From Pyrus communis (Eukaryota; Streptophyta; Magnoliopsida; Rosales; Rosaceae): a stretch of DNA of 64,000 nucleotides. The stretch's first letter is position 1; each line of letters begins with the position of its first letter. The stretch is taken from positions 6,279,060-6,343,059 of the forward strand of contig NC_084805.1 in the NCBI RefSeq assembly GCF_963583255.1, written 5' to 3'. A program made the position numbers and the translations under genes. Shown one piece after another: positions 1-13,100 of the stretch. The notes under the pieces were generated by a model. The model saw only the letters and a list, made by a program, of their open reading frames with translations. It was not told the DNA's origin and ran no database searches.

Positions 1-2690
1 TTGGCTCAGGTTATCAAGCTCAGGGTTCATCACCCTGATTATCCGATCAAATATATTCAATTGGATAATGCTGGAGAATTCACATCGAAAGCTTTTGATG
101 ACTATTGCATGTTAGTTGAGGTTGAAGTTGAACATTATATACCCCATGTTCACACCCAGAATGGTCTGGCAGAGGCATTCATTAAGCGCTTACAAATGAT
201 TGCTCGATCGTTGGTCATACGTACCAAGCTTCCGATCGCTGCTTGAGGCCATGCAATATTGCATGTAGCCATGTTGGTCTGCCTGAGGCCTGTTGCTACC
301 CAACCATATAACGCCCTTCAGTTAGTTACCGCATACAAACCTGATATATCTCATCTGCACGTTTTTGGTTATGCGGTCTATATGACGATTTCGTTGCCCT
401 TATGTACAAAAATAAGGCCTCAGGGAAGGATGGGAATCTATGTCGGATATGATTCTCCTTTGATTATTCGTTACTTAGAATCTTTGACAGGCGATTTGTT
501 TACTGCACGTTTCACGGATTATCACTTCTATGAAACGGTCTTCATGTCGTTAAGGGGAGATAAGAACATCAATGTTCCTGAAGAACGACACGAATTATCA
601 TGGATGACTCCCACTTTGTCTCATTTAGAGCATGCCAATTTAAGACTAAAGTGCAATGCATATTTGATCTCTAGAGCACGCTAGATGCTTTCACCGATCT
701 AGCACGAGTGGCAAGATCATATATTCCAGCTGCGAATGTGCCTGCAAAGATGGATATACCAAATGTACGACAGATTTCCCTCCTGGAGGCCCTGGACGCC
801 ATTTTGGCTGATCCTTGGACATTAACGGCTAGCCAATCATCTGCTCTTGCACATAAGCGTGATAGGCCTCTTGGTTCAAAGGATTCACACCTTCAGAAGA
901 AGAGGCCCACGACACAGGCACCTGAAAAGCTTACCGTGAATCTGAATGTCGCTTACTCATTCTATCCAACTCATGAGGAAATTCTAGATTATGGAAGCGT
1001 CATTGAAGAGATGAATCCACCTTATGAGAATCGGGAAATTTCGGTCTATTATGCTAGCTTAGATGATGTGTGGTGTAGAAATAAGATGATCCTCGATGAT
1101 GCATTAACATATACAGTAGCTACTGAGATCATGTTGAGCAATGACATTGAACCCCATTTCGTTGATGAATGTCGATGTAGAACCAATTGGTTAAACTGGA
1201 AACAAGCAATTCAAGTCGAACTCAATTCGCTTGCAAAACATAAGGTGTTTAGACTTATAACTCTTACACCTCCACAGGTGAAGCCCATTTGCTACAAGTG
1301 GGTTTTTGTTTGGAAACATAATGAGAAGAACGAAATTGTGCATTACAAAGCTCATCATGTTGCGCAAGGCTTCTCATAACACCTCGGGATTGACTATGAC
1401 TAAAATTATTCACCCGTTATGGATGTGATTACTTTTCGATACCTTATCAATTTGGTAGTTTCCGAAAAACTGGGTATGCAGCTAATGGACGTAGTAACTG
1501 CGTATCTCTATAGGGATCTTGATATGGAAATTTATATGAAAGTTCCCGAATGACTTACATTGACCAGATCAAATATTTCCAAACCCCAACATACGCTCTC
1601 AATTCGACTGAGGTGTTCACTTTACGGTTTGAAGCAAACCGGAAAAATGTGGTATAACCATCCGAGTGAGTATTTGACTAGTCAAGGATATGTGAACAAC
1701 AAACTATGTCCTTGTGTGTTCATTAAGAAGTCACATTCCGGTTTTGCAATTGTTGCAGTATATGTTGATGACATAAACCTTATCAGAACTCTTGAAGAGT
1801 TCGAGAGAACTGTCGCACACCTAAAGTCGGATGGAATCTAAGTACATCAAACAAGCTACACCCAAAAGGTGTTGCGCCGCTTTAATAAGGATAAAAAAGC
1901 CTTCGAGTACTCCTCTGGTCGTTTGATCGCTAGATGCAAAACGAGATCTCTTCCATCCAAAAGAGGATGATGAAGAGATTTTGGAGACTAAAGTTCCTTA
2001 TCTAAGTGTGATAGGCGCTTTATTGTACTTAGCTCAATGCACTAGACCCGACATCTCCTTCGCTGTTAATCTTTTGGCAAGATACAGTAATGCACTAACA
2101 CGTAGACACTGGATTGCTGTTAAAGACATTTTCCATTACCTTAAGGGTACTACGGATTTGGGCTTGTTCTATCTCTATGAATACTAGAGTGATGCCGCTC
2201 CTCCTTATCTCGAGTTGATTCTCACCTTATTAGTTATGCCGACGCATGATACTTATGTAATCCGCAAAAGTTGCGTTCTCAAATGGGTTATGTCTTGATC
2301 GTTTAAGGCACCGCAATCTCTTGAAGGTCAACTAAACAAACCTTAGTTGCCACTTCGTCTGAAATTCCCACCTTACATATAGCAACTCGAGAATGCTTTT
2401 GGTTGAGAACAGTTGTAGGCCATATTCGAAGCTTCTGCAATCGTTACCCCTTTGTTGATGTCCCAATGATGATTTATGAAGACAACGCATCATTCCTCGA
2501 ATAGCTTAAGAAGGGTTACATCAAAGGAGACAACACTAAGCATATTACGCCAAAGTTCTTTTTCTCACATTGAAGTCATGCAAATCCGTTCATAAGAAAA
2601 TATGGCCGACCTCTTCACCAAATCACTACCGAAGGCAACGTTTCAGAAGCTTGTAGTATACTTGCTTGATCTTAATGTACTCTTTTTCCT
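1..2690 (+). pseudogene. copia pol remnant (integrase, RT, RNase H)
   Basis: The 1-246 frame reads as the integrase core (LDNAGEF, then HTQNGLAEAFIKRL, which matches the usual PQQNGVAE block). 259-684 continues the integrase C-terminal part. 708-1379 holds the linker with a GSKD motif and the start of RT (NWLNWKQAIQVEL, then YKWVFVWKHN). 1560-1841 has the RT core with SLYGLKQTGKMWY and the catalytic YVDD. 1981-2187 has GALLYLAQCTRPDISFAVN, followed by a frame-broken RNase H that ends near ADLFTKSLPK at about 2600-2640. The reading frame is interrupted at about 246, 684, 1379, 1841 and 2187, so no polyprotein can be made. Confidence 0.9.
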
Positions 2691-3019
2691 ATGATTAGGA
2701 GCATTTTTTTCCCATTCGGTTTTTGCTACATAACTAGATTTTAACGAGGCACCCACCTTGGGTTGATCATATCCTTGATGACGTCCCGTAGACGTTTCAT
2801 TTGACTTCGCATTTCTCACGCATTTTTTCTTAGACTATGGGTTTTGTCCCTACTCAGGTTTTTACCATAGCCATAGGGTTTTTTGTGAGACTTACTTCCT
2901 TATGCAAGTTCCTACGTTATTGACAATAGAACGTTCCCAGAATCAGTGTCAATGAGTCGACTTCCTCAACCTCTACATGATGCCAAATCTACTTGAGTAT
3001 TTACAAACTTAAGGGAAAG

Positions 3020-3267
3020 TGTTATAAACTTCTAGTTCAAGTGTGATTGTGTAAATCCTAGATTAGATTTGATTCTAGTTATTCTTTCCTATATGGGCTT
3101 GTATTCCTTGGAGGAGAATGATTCTTCTCTCTCTTATTACTATAAATAAAGGCACTGCGTAGGGGGCATAACACACATTCCTCTACACAACCCTACAAAC
3201 ACATCTCTCTCTATTTTCTCTCTTTGTGCCGGTCCCCTTCCATTGTCAGATAAAATAGGCCACAACA
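3020..3267 (+). repeat. 3' LTR of the copia element
   Basis: It starts with TGTTATAA directly after the purine tract AAGGGAAAG and contains a TATAAATA box (about 3142) followed by a CT-rich leader. The end is placed at CACAACA (3261-3267) because it mirrors the TGTT start. No second LTR is available in the window to confirm the end. Confidence 0.65.
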
Positions 3268-4321
3268 TCACAAACATTGTTTGTCCTTTTGTACCATGTC
3301 ATTAAAAAAAAAACCCTCTCAACTTCCATGATTAGTTCTGCTGGCATATTGTTGAAAATTGCCTTTTTTTTTTTTTTTTATTTATTTATTTTTTATCGTA
3401 AACCAAATGCATTCATTTATATGAAATGCAATCATCTTATAATGCATTTAGAATGCTAGCATTTTCCTTTCTAATAATTAGATTTCCTTTTTCTTTTGAG
3501 TTAACTTTAACGTCCATGTCCATTGAATATGTCAAGCTAGTCTGCATACCGATGGAGGAATGTTCTTATGAAATTCCTCGAATATGCTTTCGAGAGTCTT
3601 GTAATACTAAGAGACTGATAGAAAAGTTCATTACATATCAAGGTAATATGCATAGGTTGCGCGACGGTTGACTTGGACTACTTGCGATGAATTTGGCGTG
3701 GGGATCTTTTGGTTGTGGGATTCTAAGGCCTTCGTAGAGAACGTGGCCTGTTAGCTCATTAGGATTTGACTAACGTTTTACATATTCCGTCAATGACAAA
3801 ATAGTCATATTTGATAAGTTATGTACTAGCGTGTTCCCATTGGTCGGGATACTTTATGTTCCCACAAAATGACTAGCTTGATTGGTTATCCACACTAGTT
3901 TATCTACTCTTCTTAATCTTAATTTCAAGAACCTAATTGAATGGTCATCCTCTTTGATTTATCCAAGTCTCTAACAACAAAGTCCTTAATGATAGCTGGC
4001 CACAAGAACATTCGAAACTAGAATTTACATACATACGAAGATTAAGAATTTAACATGGCAAAATAAATCAATCCCTATTCCATTTTACACCCAATTAATC
4101 CCAATGCACTGTCACATGATCATTAGTTTATCATGTAATTGAGATGTTTCAATGTCATGTATAAATTATTAACTCATCACTAGTATGTTTAATAAGAGTT
4201 TAGGTTTGCATGACTAGACCATACAGTATATGCACGTTGATCTACATATTTTCTCAAAACAAATTTAGGAAAACTACTATAATGTATGATATATCTATCT
4301 ATATATTTATAGCAGATAATC
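3268..4321. other. intergenic, no gene recognised
   Basis: AT-rich sequence with a T-run at 3364-3380 and only short random ORFs (3277-3459 and 3426-3671) that show no recognisable domain. I see no structured repeat. Confidence 0.5.
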
Positions 4322-4690
4322 TTACACTATGTTTGGATGAGGGAAATAAACTCGGAATTTTGGTAAAAGTCTGAATTTATAAATTGACATACACCAATTC
4401 CTTTATTTGGATTTATAAACATAGAAATTTAGAATTTCCGCGTGGAAAAAAAACTTGAAATTTGGGACCTCCAATTCCCAAGTTCAAATTCCATGCAAAT
4501 ATGTGTCATTTCCCAATTTCTATGATTGAGAGTTTAAAAATCACAAATTCCGTATTCAATTCCATTATTCTTTTAGGTTAACCAAACAAGAAAATTTACA
4601 AATTCTAGAAAATAAAATCTCGTCATTTTAATTTCCGTCATTTTGAAATTGCTTAGTAATCTTAAATTTCTTCATCCAAACATAGTGTAA
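4322..4690. mobile_element. MITE with about 19-bp TIRs, CACTA-like ends
   Basis: TTACACTATGTTTGGATGA at 4322-4340 is matched in inverted orientation at 4672-4690. If the flanking TTA/TAA is set aside, the ends are CACTA...TAGTG, which would fit a CACTA-derived element, but a matching 3-bp duplication is not clear (TTA on one side, TAA on the other). The outer flanks also share an inverted GATAATC. The interior is AT-rich and non-coding. Confidence 0.7.
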
Positions 4691-6002
4691 CGTTCAGATT
4701 ATCCTATCATTTTAAAAAAATATCTATATACATTTATATACATTTATACATATTGAGATATAGGAGAAAATTGAAATATAAAAATATCAAGATACAAATC
4801 CATTGTCTTTATCAAATATAAAATTTTAGTAGGACTCATTTGGATATGCTTTTGGAAAAGTTAAAATCGCTTCCTAAGAGGTATAGCGCTTCAATTTTAA
4901 AAAAATTGTAGTTTAAAATTTTCAAAAGTGCTTTTGAGTTTGAAGTAGAAACACTTGCAGTGGTTATGGACCTAGTTTTTTGACCCCATTAAATATTTTA
5001 CTACGTCGACTTGCCAAGAGGTTATCGCTCGTTTGGGTAAATTGGTAGGTATGATCATATTTTATTGGAGCAAATCTCAATGTATTATAATCATACATAA
5101 CTTTAACGCTATCTTCCTCTACCATTAGCACAACACCGAGAGAAAAAGGAGGAAACAATTTTACCATTAGCACAACACCTAGAGAAAAAGGAAACAATTT
5201 TCACAGAAAGAGGTTCCAGTGAAAATATCTGTACGACTATCTTAAACGAAAAAGCCAAAGAAGTAAGAGATGTGATCTATCGGTGTCTTATATATATAAC
5301 TTGTAGAGATGAATTAGGCGAAATTAGCTCTTCGTCAACGGTCGTGTTCGAGGCACCAACCCTCCTTCGAAGGAAAAAGGACCGTTGCACCCAGAAAACC
5401 CCCCGCCCAAGATTTTATTAAAAAGAAAAAAGGGAAAGAAATACAAGCGGGAGAACTAGGTCAATACCTGCTAAAAACAACTTTTGATGCCAAATCCTAA
5501 CAAGAGTTTTTTTTGAGTAAAAACGGTGAATTAGAGAAAGTTGGAAATAGATCTCGAGAAAATTGAAGATATCGAGTTCAAAGATATAAAAAGTAGAATC
5601 CCTTAGTAACAGAAATTCATCAGCCATTTTCAGGGTAAAAATGCAAAATCAAAACAGAACCAAGAGCAAATGAGTGAAATACATGAATGATTTTGAAAGA
5701 AAGTGATTAGCCTTATTGGTCTCTGAGTACTTTACTAGAAAACTTGCAAGTCTTGTATTGATAGTTACACTTGTAATGTTCTTAAATAAAGTAATAAATA
5801 TAAAATAAATTGAATACTTGCAAATCTGGTATGAAAAGTTGCATACCCTAAACTTGAGGTTTGCTGTTATAGGGTTATGCGATAATTTATTGTAAACCTT
5901 CCTTTGTGTTTATTTTATTTTTTTTTTTTTTTGTTAATTTAATTTAATGTTATCATAATTTTTTTTGTGAACATTTCTACCAGAAAAAATTTAAATTCCA
6001 AT
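4691..6002. other. intergenic; possible LINE 3' tail near 5410-5640 (minus)
   Basis: No gene recognised. 5410-5640 begins with TTTTATTAAAA and a purine-rich stretch. This resembles the 3' ends of non-LTR elements on the minus strand and the tail-like tracts near 32950, 35400 and 39560. It is weak evidence without alignment. A T-run lies at 5917-5933. Confidence 0.3.
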
Positions 6003-6015
6003 ACTAAATATTTTT

Positions 6016-6182
6016 GCCATTTAATACTATGGTGTTGTGGTATTTCTCTTCACAAGATTGTAAGTGAGGTCTTAGGCTCGATTCTCACCAAAAGTGAATT
6101 TGAATCATATTATTGCTAGTCCATTGTGAGACTAAGCCCACTTCCCTCCCTGATAATATCGTTTGTTAAAAATAAAAAAAAC
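6016..6182 (+). mobile_element. tRNA-derived SINE with 13-bp target duplications
   Basis: The element is flanked by ACTAAATATTTTT at 6003-6015 and 6183-6195. Near the 5' end an A-box-like stretch (GGTGTTGTGGTA) is followed about 35 bp later by a B-box-like GGCTCGATTCTC, the spacing of an internal RNA polymerase III promoter. The body ends in an A-rich tail (AAAAATAAAAAAAAC). Related copies are present at 14512-14694 and 42056-42202, both minus, and as a remnant at 28225-28350. Confidence 0.85.
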
Positions 6183-6195
6183 ACTAAATATTTTT

Positions 6196-7054
6196 ATTCA
6201 TAAAGAATACAACAATAGTCATGTCATATTTCTTTCGATTCCAACATTTTCTAACAAAGTTGTACTATATAGCGGAATATTGTATAATTTACCAACAATG
6301 CTCCAAGGAGAAATGATGGAACTCCTTCACGGTACATTGGTTTTGCATGGTTCATCTATATGCTTGATTACAAAACTAAAAAACAAATGAAGTTAGTTCA
6401 AAATAAATTGATATAGTAATTAACATCTCGTCAATTCACAAATATGATATTCACACCATTGTTGGGTTTTCATTTTGTAATCGCATTCTACTCACTAAAT
6501 TTGCTACATCTTCAGAATATTATTGACCATCGTAATTTTAAATTTTCACCATGTTCTTACTTTTTCTTTTACAGCTATAAATTTGTTGTATTTATCTAGA
6601 ATCAACGTCATGTCACATTGCATATTATGCATTCATAATAGTCAGATTTTCTTAAACTGCAACATAAGCACGACATGAAGCAACATCTCGATTGAGTAAT
6701 TTCAATTGAAACCGATGATCTACACTATTAAAAATAAATAAATAATTGCTGAATGAACATAGACCTTTGATTTTGCAACAGTTAAAAACAAAAACAAAAA
6801 AAAAAAAAAAAAACAAAAAGCAGCATTTGCGCTGCAGGACCTACGCCTAGAGCCACGTCTGCAGCGGTTTGGCGAGTAATGGGGCACCCACGCGTGTGGA
6901 GGAAGTAACTCAATAGCTGCACATAAGCTTTCATGTGGGTGGGCCCTCAAAACGCTTTGGGCTCTACCATAGGCCTGTCCCTATGTCTGAGTATATGTCT
7001 AAGTATTCTGCGAGTCTTTATACTTTAAAGTCAAGTTTTTGGTACATTGGAGAG
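6196..7054. other. intergenic, no gene recognised
   Basis: AT-rich sequence with an A-run at 6799-6813. The ORFs at 6163-6390 and 6720-6950 show no domain. Nothing further is supported. Confidence 0.5.
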
Positions 7055-7410
7055 GTTTAGGTCTGGTTTAGTACTGAGGTAATTCTGAAAAAAGTTGATA
7101 TTAAAAAAAGTTACGAGCTGTTTTTGTGTTTGGTAAACATTCAGCTTCAGCTTTTTTTCATAGTTTTGGGTGAAAAAAAGCTAAAAACAAGAAGCTGCAA
7201 AACCCAACTTTGAAAAATCGGCTTTTTTTTCACATTTATTTTACTTAAAATTTTACCAAACACTATAATACTATTTTTGTTTTTTTCAAAAGCACTTTTA
7301 CAAAAAAATTTACCAAACACTCTGCTGCTTTATTTCACAGCTGCTTATTCTCAAAGCATAGCAAAAACAATTTTTTTTTCAAAGTACAGCAATACTAAAC
7401 CAACCCTTAT
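7055..7410. mobile_element. MITE-like inverted-repeat element (GGTTTAGTAYTG termini)
   Basis: CTGGTTTAGTACTG at 7063-7076 faces CAATACTAAACCA at 7390-7402 in inverted orientation. The interior is rich in A/T runs with AGCTG words. The element at 29088-29310 has related ends and interior, so they look like one family. Exact ends and target duplication are not resolved. Confidence 0.6.
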
Positions 7411-7835
7411 AGGGTTTATACAGTGGTAGGGACTTTTTAAGGATGCTCTTAGGATGCTAGCATTTCCCTAAATAATAATTTATTCTTTCTTTAGTCAAAT
7501 GATTAATTGCCCTTTACTTTGATACGTGGAGGTTTAAAACTAGGATATCGATGTCATCTGACTTGAGATTCACGTAACTTATTCAACAATATGAGGATAA
7601 TATAAATGTGAAATTTCTAATTACCCTTCGTACTGTGGGCGGTGGTGATGGCAACATGGGTAGAGATTGTCCGAGTTGTTGACACAAATTATGCATGTAG
7701 GTACCTGTAATTCCACGTTGAAAAAGTTCCGCACAAATCTTTGGATTTTACATCGGGTTTTTTTTTTTTTTTTCCGGATTTTACTAGCGTAGATATATGT
7801 GCTTGATCACCATCTTGATAGCTACATATGAGGTA
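7411..7835. other. intergenic, no gene recognised
   Basis: Non-coding sequence with a T-run at 7759-7773. I see no supported feature. Confidence 0.5.
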
Positions 7836-7843
7836 TATCTAAT

Positions 7844-8695
7844 CAGGGCTCTCTCTAAGATTTCGAGGGTCTTGTGCGAAACTCATAAAATGAGCCCTTC
7901 TTATAAGATATCTTTTATATCTCAACTAAGATCACAAATAAAATTATAGTAAGTATGAATAATGAAACCTGATAGTCCGTAATGTGTGTGTGTCTAGCGA
8001 TTTTTTGTGACTGCTCTTCTCTTGATCTTGCCCTGAAAAGTACAAAAGAAACAAAAAATCATTATAGATGAGAAATACCCAAATCTTCAAATTTCAAGTC
8101 AATATACTTAAATTAGTAAATATATTACTTTGATCGAAGTCTATATCACTTTGATCAGTTGAATTGTCTTCATGATTCAGAAGTGTCTCTTCAATTTCAT
8201 AAATTTATAAATTAGGGTTTAATAATTTGTGGGAAATATAACAATGGGACGAAGAGAGAATGGGAAGTAGACTGGGACACTGGCGACAACATCTGAAATT
8301 CTGACTTCCGGTACTCTGGTAGTTTGGTGTGAAAGAAGGAAAAAAAAAAAATGGGAAGCAACAATTAGACTTTGGTGTGAGAGAAGAAGCTTGAGTCTTT
8401 GAATTGTTTGCCTCGGTCATTGGAGTTCTCCACTTTTAATTGATTAGCTTTGCCCTTTTCTTTTTTGCTAGATTAGCTTTGCCCTTTGTTAATTATTATT
8501 TTATATAATTTGCTTACAAATTTTTGGTAGTAGTCGATGGCTTTTGGGGCCCATTTGATTTTTATATATATATTTTTTGATTTGATTAATATTTTTATAT
8601 ATTATTATATTCAATAAAAAAATATTTTTGGAGGCCCCCAAAATTTTGGAGCCCTCTGCAATAGAATCGGTTGCACTCCCCAAAAGCCAGCTCTG
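7844..8695. mobile_element. non-autonomous hAT element, 852 bp
   Basis: The element starts CAGGGCTC and ends in the inverted counterpart CAGCTCTG. It is flanked by an 8-bp duplication that differs at one base (TATCTAAT at 7836-7843, TATCTAGT at 8696-8703). An 8-bp duplication with CAGGG-type ends is diagnostic of the hAT superfamily. Short open stretches on the minus strand (8205-8420 and around 8100-8200) could be transposase or captured remnants, but no hAT catalytic or dimerisation motif is visible. Confidence 0.8.
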
Positions 8696-8703
8696 TATCT
8701 AGT

Positions 8704-10004
8704 TATTACATGATGATTGTAATTAATACCTGTAAGTATTGTAGTTAATAAACATTTAAATTCTTGGTTCAAGGTGACTCCGGCCGTGTCGCTCACTAAA
8801 TTTCAATTCACTTTAGGTAAAACGTCCCTAATTCATTGTTATTGTTTATGGAATCGAGCTCATGATGATTTAATATTGATACAAAAACCGACGCTTGTAC
8901 TAAACTAGAACCAAATTATAAATAATTTTTTATGATCCCTGTTTTGACACACTCATCATGCACAAAAACTTCAATGCAATAAAAATGAGAACAGCTTGTA
9001 CGTAACGGATTCACTGTTATATGATATTTTTGTTTAACAATACAATATTATTTAAAGAAAAACTTATATATAACATTGTAGTATTATATTGAAACACCTT
9101 GGTAACTGGAAACCACATCCACGTGTGTGGGAGAGGATCCACAACATTTGGAACATTTTTTTTACCCTACTTTTATTCTGCACTTGATGAGATTCAGGCA
9201 TTCATAAACCAGATTCATGTAGTTTAGCTGATTGGCTAAACGCGTTCAAATAATTGCCAAACAAGTAACATGATATTACCCGAAAGGGAAAGGGATGACC
9301 CTATTGTTATTGCCTACCAAGGCCACATGTTTCATGAGCAAAGACGATCTATAAAAACATGCCTTAATTCCATACTGTAAAACGAATAGCCCAGCTGATT
9401 GCAGATATCATCACCAAACAACTACTCATGGGCAAACACGAAACACGTAAAAACCTCGGAATTATATTAATCAATTGATCTCAAACATATTGCACCAAAT
9501 AAACAAACTACGCAATTCATCTCCAATGAATAAGTTGTTAAGTTTCTACCCATGTGTCTCGGATTTAAAACTCTCTCTTCTAAATTACTATATTAGTTTT
9601 GAATTCTCTCATTTCCCTTTAAATAATAATTTGACAAATTTTGGTTACTTTAAATATTTAAATTAAAATTTTGTAAATGAGGAGTTGGATATCAAATTAT
9701 TGCCTCTCTCCCTTTATTTTTCTTGATTGAACTATTTTGCCTTGGGTTGTTGGATCTTTTGAATAAAATGTGGTCGAGGAAAATGATTTCTCCCCTTACC
9801 AAAGAAAGAAAAACTCATCTAAAAGTCTTTCCAATCAGAATTTTGCCTTAAAAATTTACATAATGTTTTCGAGAATTTACTTTGGAGTTTTGGGTAAACA
9901 TTTGGGATAGGCTTAAGATTTAACGTATTAATAATAATAGCAACTTAATACTACAGGGTTTCAATATATTTTTAGTGTATATAGTTTGTTTTAGTGTCCA
10001 TCCT
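8704..10004. other. intergenic, no gene recognised
   Basis: AT-rich flank of the copia insertion. The ORF at 9475-9666 has no recognisable domain. The 3' end provides the target site GTGGA of the next element. Confidence 0.5.
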
Positions 10005-10009
10005 GTGGA

Positions 10010-10191
10010 AGATAAAATTAACTTCAGGGTTTCAATATATTTTTCTATATTTCTCTCATAGGAGGCAACACTTATATACACGTACTCAATAATTGTACTA
10101 TAAGGAATATTAAAGACATAAAATGAGAGTTATACTCAAACTAGGAAACACAATTACATTCCTATTGCATTATTGTTGACTCACGCCAACA
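10010..10191 (-). repeat. 3' LTR of the copia element
   Basis: 182 bp. Read on the minus strand it begins TGTTGGCGTG and ends AATTTTATCT, so only the 5' terminus is canonical TG. It aligns along its full length with 14098-14279. Confidence 0.93.
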
Positions 10192-10198
10192 CTCCCCC

Positions 10199-13100
10199 TC
10201 AAGTTGGTGCATAGATATTACCTAGGCCCAACTTGTCGAGTGAGTCTTGAAACCTTCTTGCAGAAACTGCATGAATTAGAATATCTGCTAATTGTTCTTC
10301 TATCTTCATGAACGGAATGTCAACCAACTTAACATCTTTCTTTGATAAAATGTCTATCCACCTCAACATGTTTTGTCCTATCATGCTGCACCGGATTGTT
10401 AGTTATCTCCCAAGCTGCTTGATTATCACAATACAACAGTATAGAACCTTTTGGTTTAAACCTTATCTCAGTGAGTAGAATCTGAAGCCATAGAAGCTCA
10501 CAAATACCATGTGTCATTCCTTTGTACTCAGCCTCGGCCGAAGACCTTGCCACCACATTTTGCTTTTTACTTCTCCATGTCACAAGATTACTAGCTACAA
10601 ATGTGAAGTATCCCGATGTAGACCACTGATCAGTGATATATCCAGCCCAATCTGCATCGGTATACCCTTTCACCTCCATATGCCCATGATTTCTATACAT
10701 CAACTCTTTTCCTAGAGCTCCTTTTAAGTAACTTAGAATCCTCATTACTGCTGCCATATGATCCTCACTAGGAGCATGCATAAATTGACTCACCACACTT
10801 ACTGCGTAAGCAATATCTGGCCTTGTAAGCAACAAATAAATCAACCGCCCTACCAATCTTTGATACCTTTCTTTATTCACTGGGACTTGATCCTGATAAA
10901 TCGCTAGATGATGATTCTGCACAATAGGTGTATCTACTAGTTTACACCCTAACATACCAGTTTCAGACAAAAGGTTCAATACATACTTTCTCTGAGATAA
11001 GTATATTCATTCCTAGGACCTAGCCACTTCAATTCCCAAGAAATATTTAAGTCCTCCAAGATCTTTCATCTCAAACTCAGAAGACAAATGCCCTTGCAGA
11101 TTTTCAATTTCCATTGTATCATCACCTGTGACAATCATATCATCTACATATATGATAAGCAGAGTTACCTTGCCATCTTTGTGTTTGATGAACAACGTAT
11201 GGTCTGCGTTTCCCTGTCGATACTCATACTTCTTCATTGCCTGGGTGAACAATCCAAACCACGCTCTGGGTGACTGTTTAAGGTCAAACAATGCCGTCTG
11301 AAGTTTACACACTTTCCCACTGGAGTTTGCAACACCATAACCTGGTAGAATATCCATGTACACCTCTTCCTCTAAATCACCATGTAGAAAAGTATTTTTA
11401 CCATCAAATTGTCTGAAAGGCCAGTCATGGTTAGCGGCAAGAGATAACATAACTCTAATAGTATTCATCTTCGCAACTGGAGCAAAGGTTTCCTGATAAT
11501 CGACGCCAAAGGTCTATGTATAACCTTTGGCCACTAATCTCGCCTTGTATCTGTCAATCGTTCCATCCACCTTATGCTTAATGGTAAACACCCATTTGCA
11601 CCCTACTGATTTCTTGCCCCTAGGAAGTGTAACCACACTCCATGTCTCTTCTATAACGACTCCATCTCAATTTGTATTGCCTTTGTCCATTTTGGATCTC
11701 TCAAGGCTTCTTTTACTCTAGTAGGAATTTTAATAGTTTCCATTTGTTGAACTAATGCACAATATTTCTGCGAAAGTTGATAAGTGGAGACATAATTAGC
11801 AATTGAATACCGTACCTTCCCTTCTGGAGAGTACATGTCTGGTGGTTTTCCTCGATTCTGTCTAGGAGACAATACATAAAGTGGTTTAACAGACTCTAAA
11901 TGAGTACTTACCTCGGATAGGATATCCATCGGATTATGGGTTTGTACTAGAGGAGGTTGCGGGGGCTGTTGTAGACTTTGAACTAAATCACATGGGCTAG
12001 GTTCCTTTTGCCACATAGACCCACTTGCTGTCTCGGTGCACGACTCGGTGCATGGCACGGTGCTACCATGCCCATTTGGGCTGCTGTCATTATCACCATC
12101 ATGTGGGCTACTGCAATTTGTAGCCCTAAGATAATCATCACGCCCATTTGGGACTTTGTGGGTTGTCAAGAACAGTAGGAGTACTAACATCCACCCACGC
12201 ATAATCTTCACATCAGTCATCTCCCCCTGAAGGTTATGTCTGGGGAAAAAAAATGTTCGTCTTTGGAAAAAGTCACGCCCATTGTAACATAGACATGTTT
12301 ACTAGAAGGATGATAACATCTATACCCTTTTTGTTAAGGACTAAAACCAATGAAAACACATCATACCGCGCATGGATCAAACATGCTTCGTTGATTTTTG
12401 TGAAGATGTACATAAGCCACACACCAAAAAATTCGCGGTTCGAGGTGAAAGGTGGAAAGAAGCAAGACATGGTTAGTGAGTACCGCTAAAGGAGTTCTAA
12501 AAGAGAGAACACGCAATGGCATACGGTTCATGAGATAGACGACATAAGTCACTGCATCGGCCCAATATGTCTTGAGTGCACAACTACCGATAAGAAGGGC
12601 ACGGGTAATCTCAAGGATGTGTCGATTTTTTCGTTCGGAAACTCCATTTTGTTGTGGGTTTGAGGACACGTAGTTTCATGAAGAATGCCATTTTCCGTAA
12701 AAAAAAACTGAGAGAGATCCTGATTAAGATACTCACCATCATTGTTTGACCGAAGCACTTTAACAAGGAGTGAATACTGAGTATAGACCATGTGATAAAA
12801 TGCTTTGAAGATGTCACCTACATCACTTTTGTTCTTCATGAGGTACAACCAAGTCATCCAAGTGCAATCATCAACAAATATTACAAACCAACACACACCA
12901 TGTTGAGTAGTAATCGGAGATGGCCCCCACACATCAAAATGAATTAACTCAAAGAGAATTATTCTTTTATGCAAACTCGGGGGATAAGGAGCTCGATGAC
13001 TTTTGGCTAATGTGCAAACATTACACTTTAACAAAGAATCTGGAATATTACCAAATAATGACAGAAGTAATTTTCGTAAATAACTGAAGAAAGCATGACC

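Larger units (their letters stand above)
1..3267 (+). mobile_element. Ty1/copia LTR retrotransposon, 3' portion (5' part lies outside the window)
   Basis: The order integrase, reverse transcriptase, RNase H, then polypurine tract (AAGGGAAAG ending at 3019) and LTR is that of Ty1/copia. The window begins inside the integrase, so gag, protease, the 5' LTR and the 5' target duplication cannot be seen. Several in-frame stops and frameshifts show that it is inactive. Confidence 0.9.

Noticed and set aside
6016..6182. possible tRNA gene because of A- and B-box-like motifs
   Set aside because: No cloverleaf can be drawn, and the flanking duplications and A-rich tail show a SINE.
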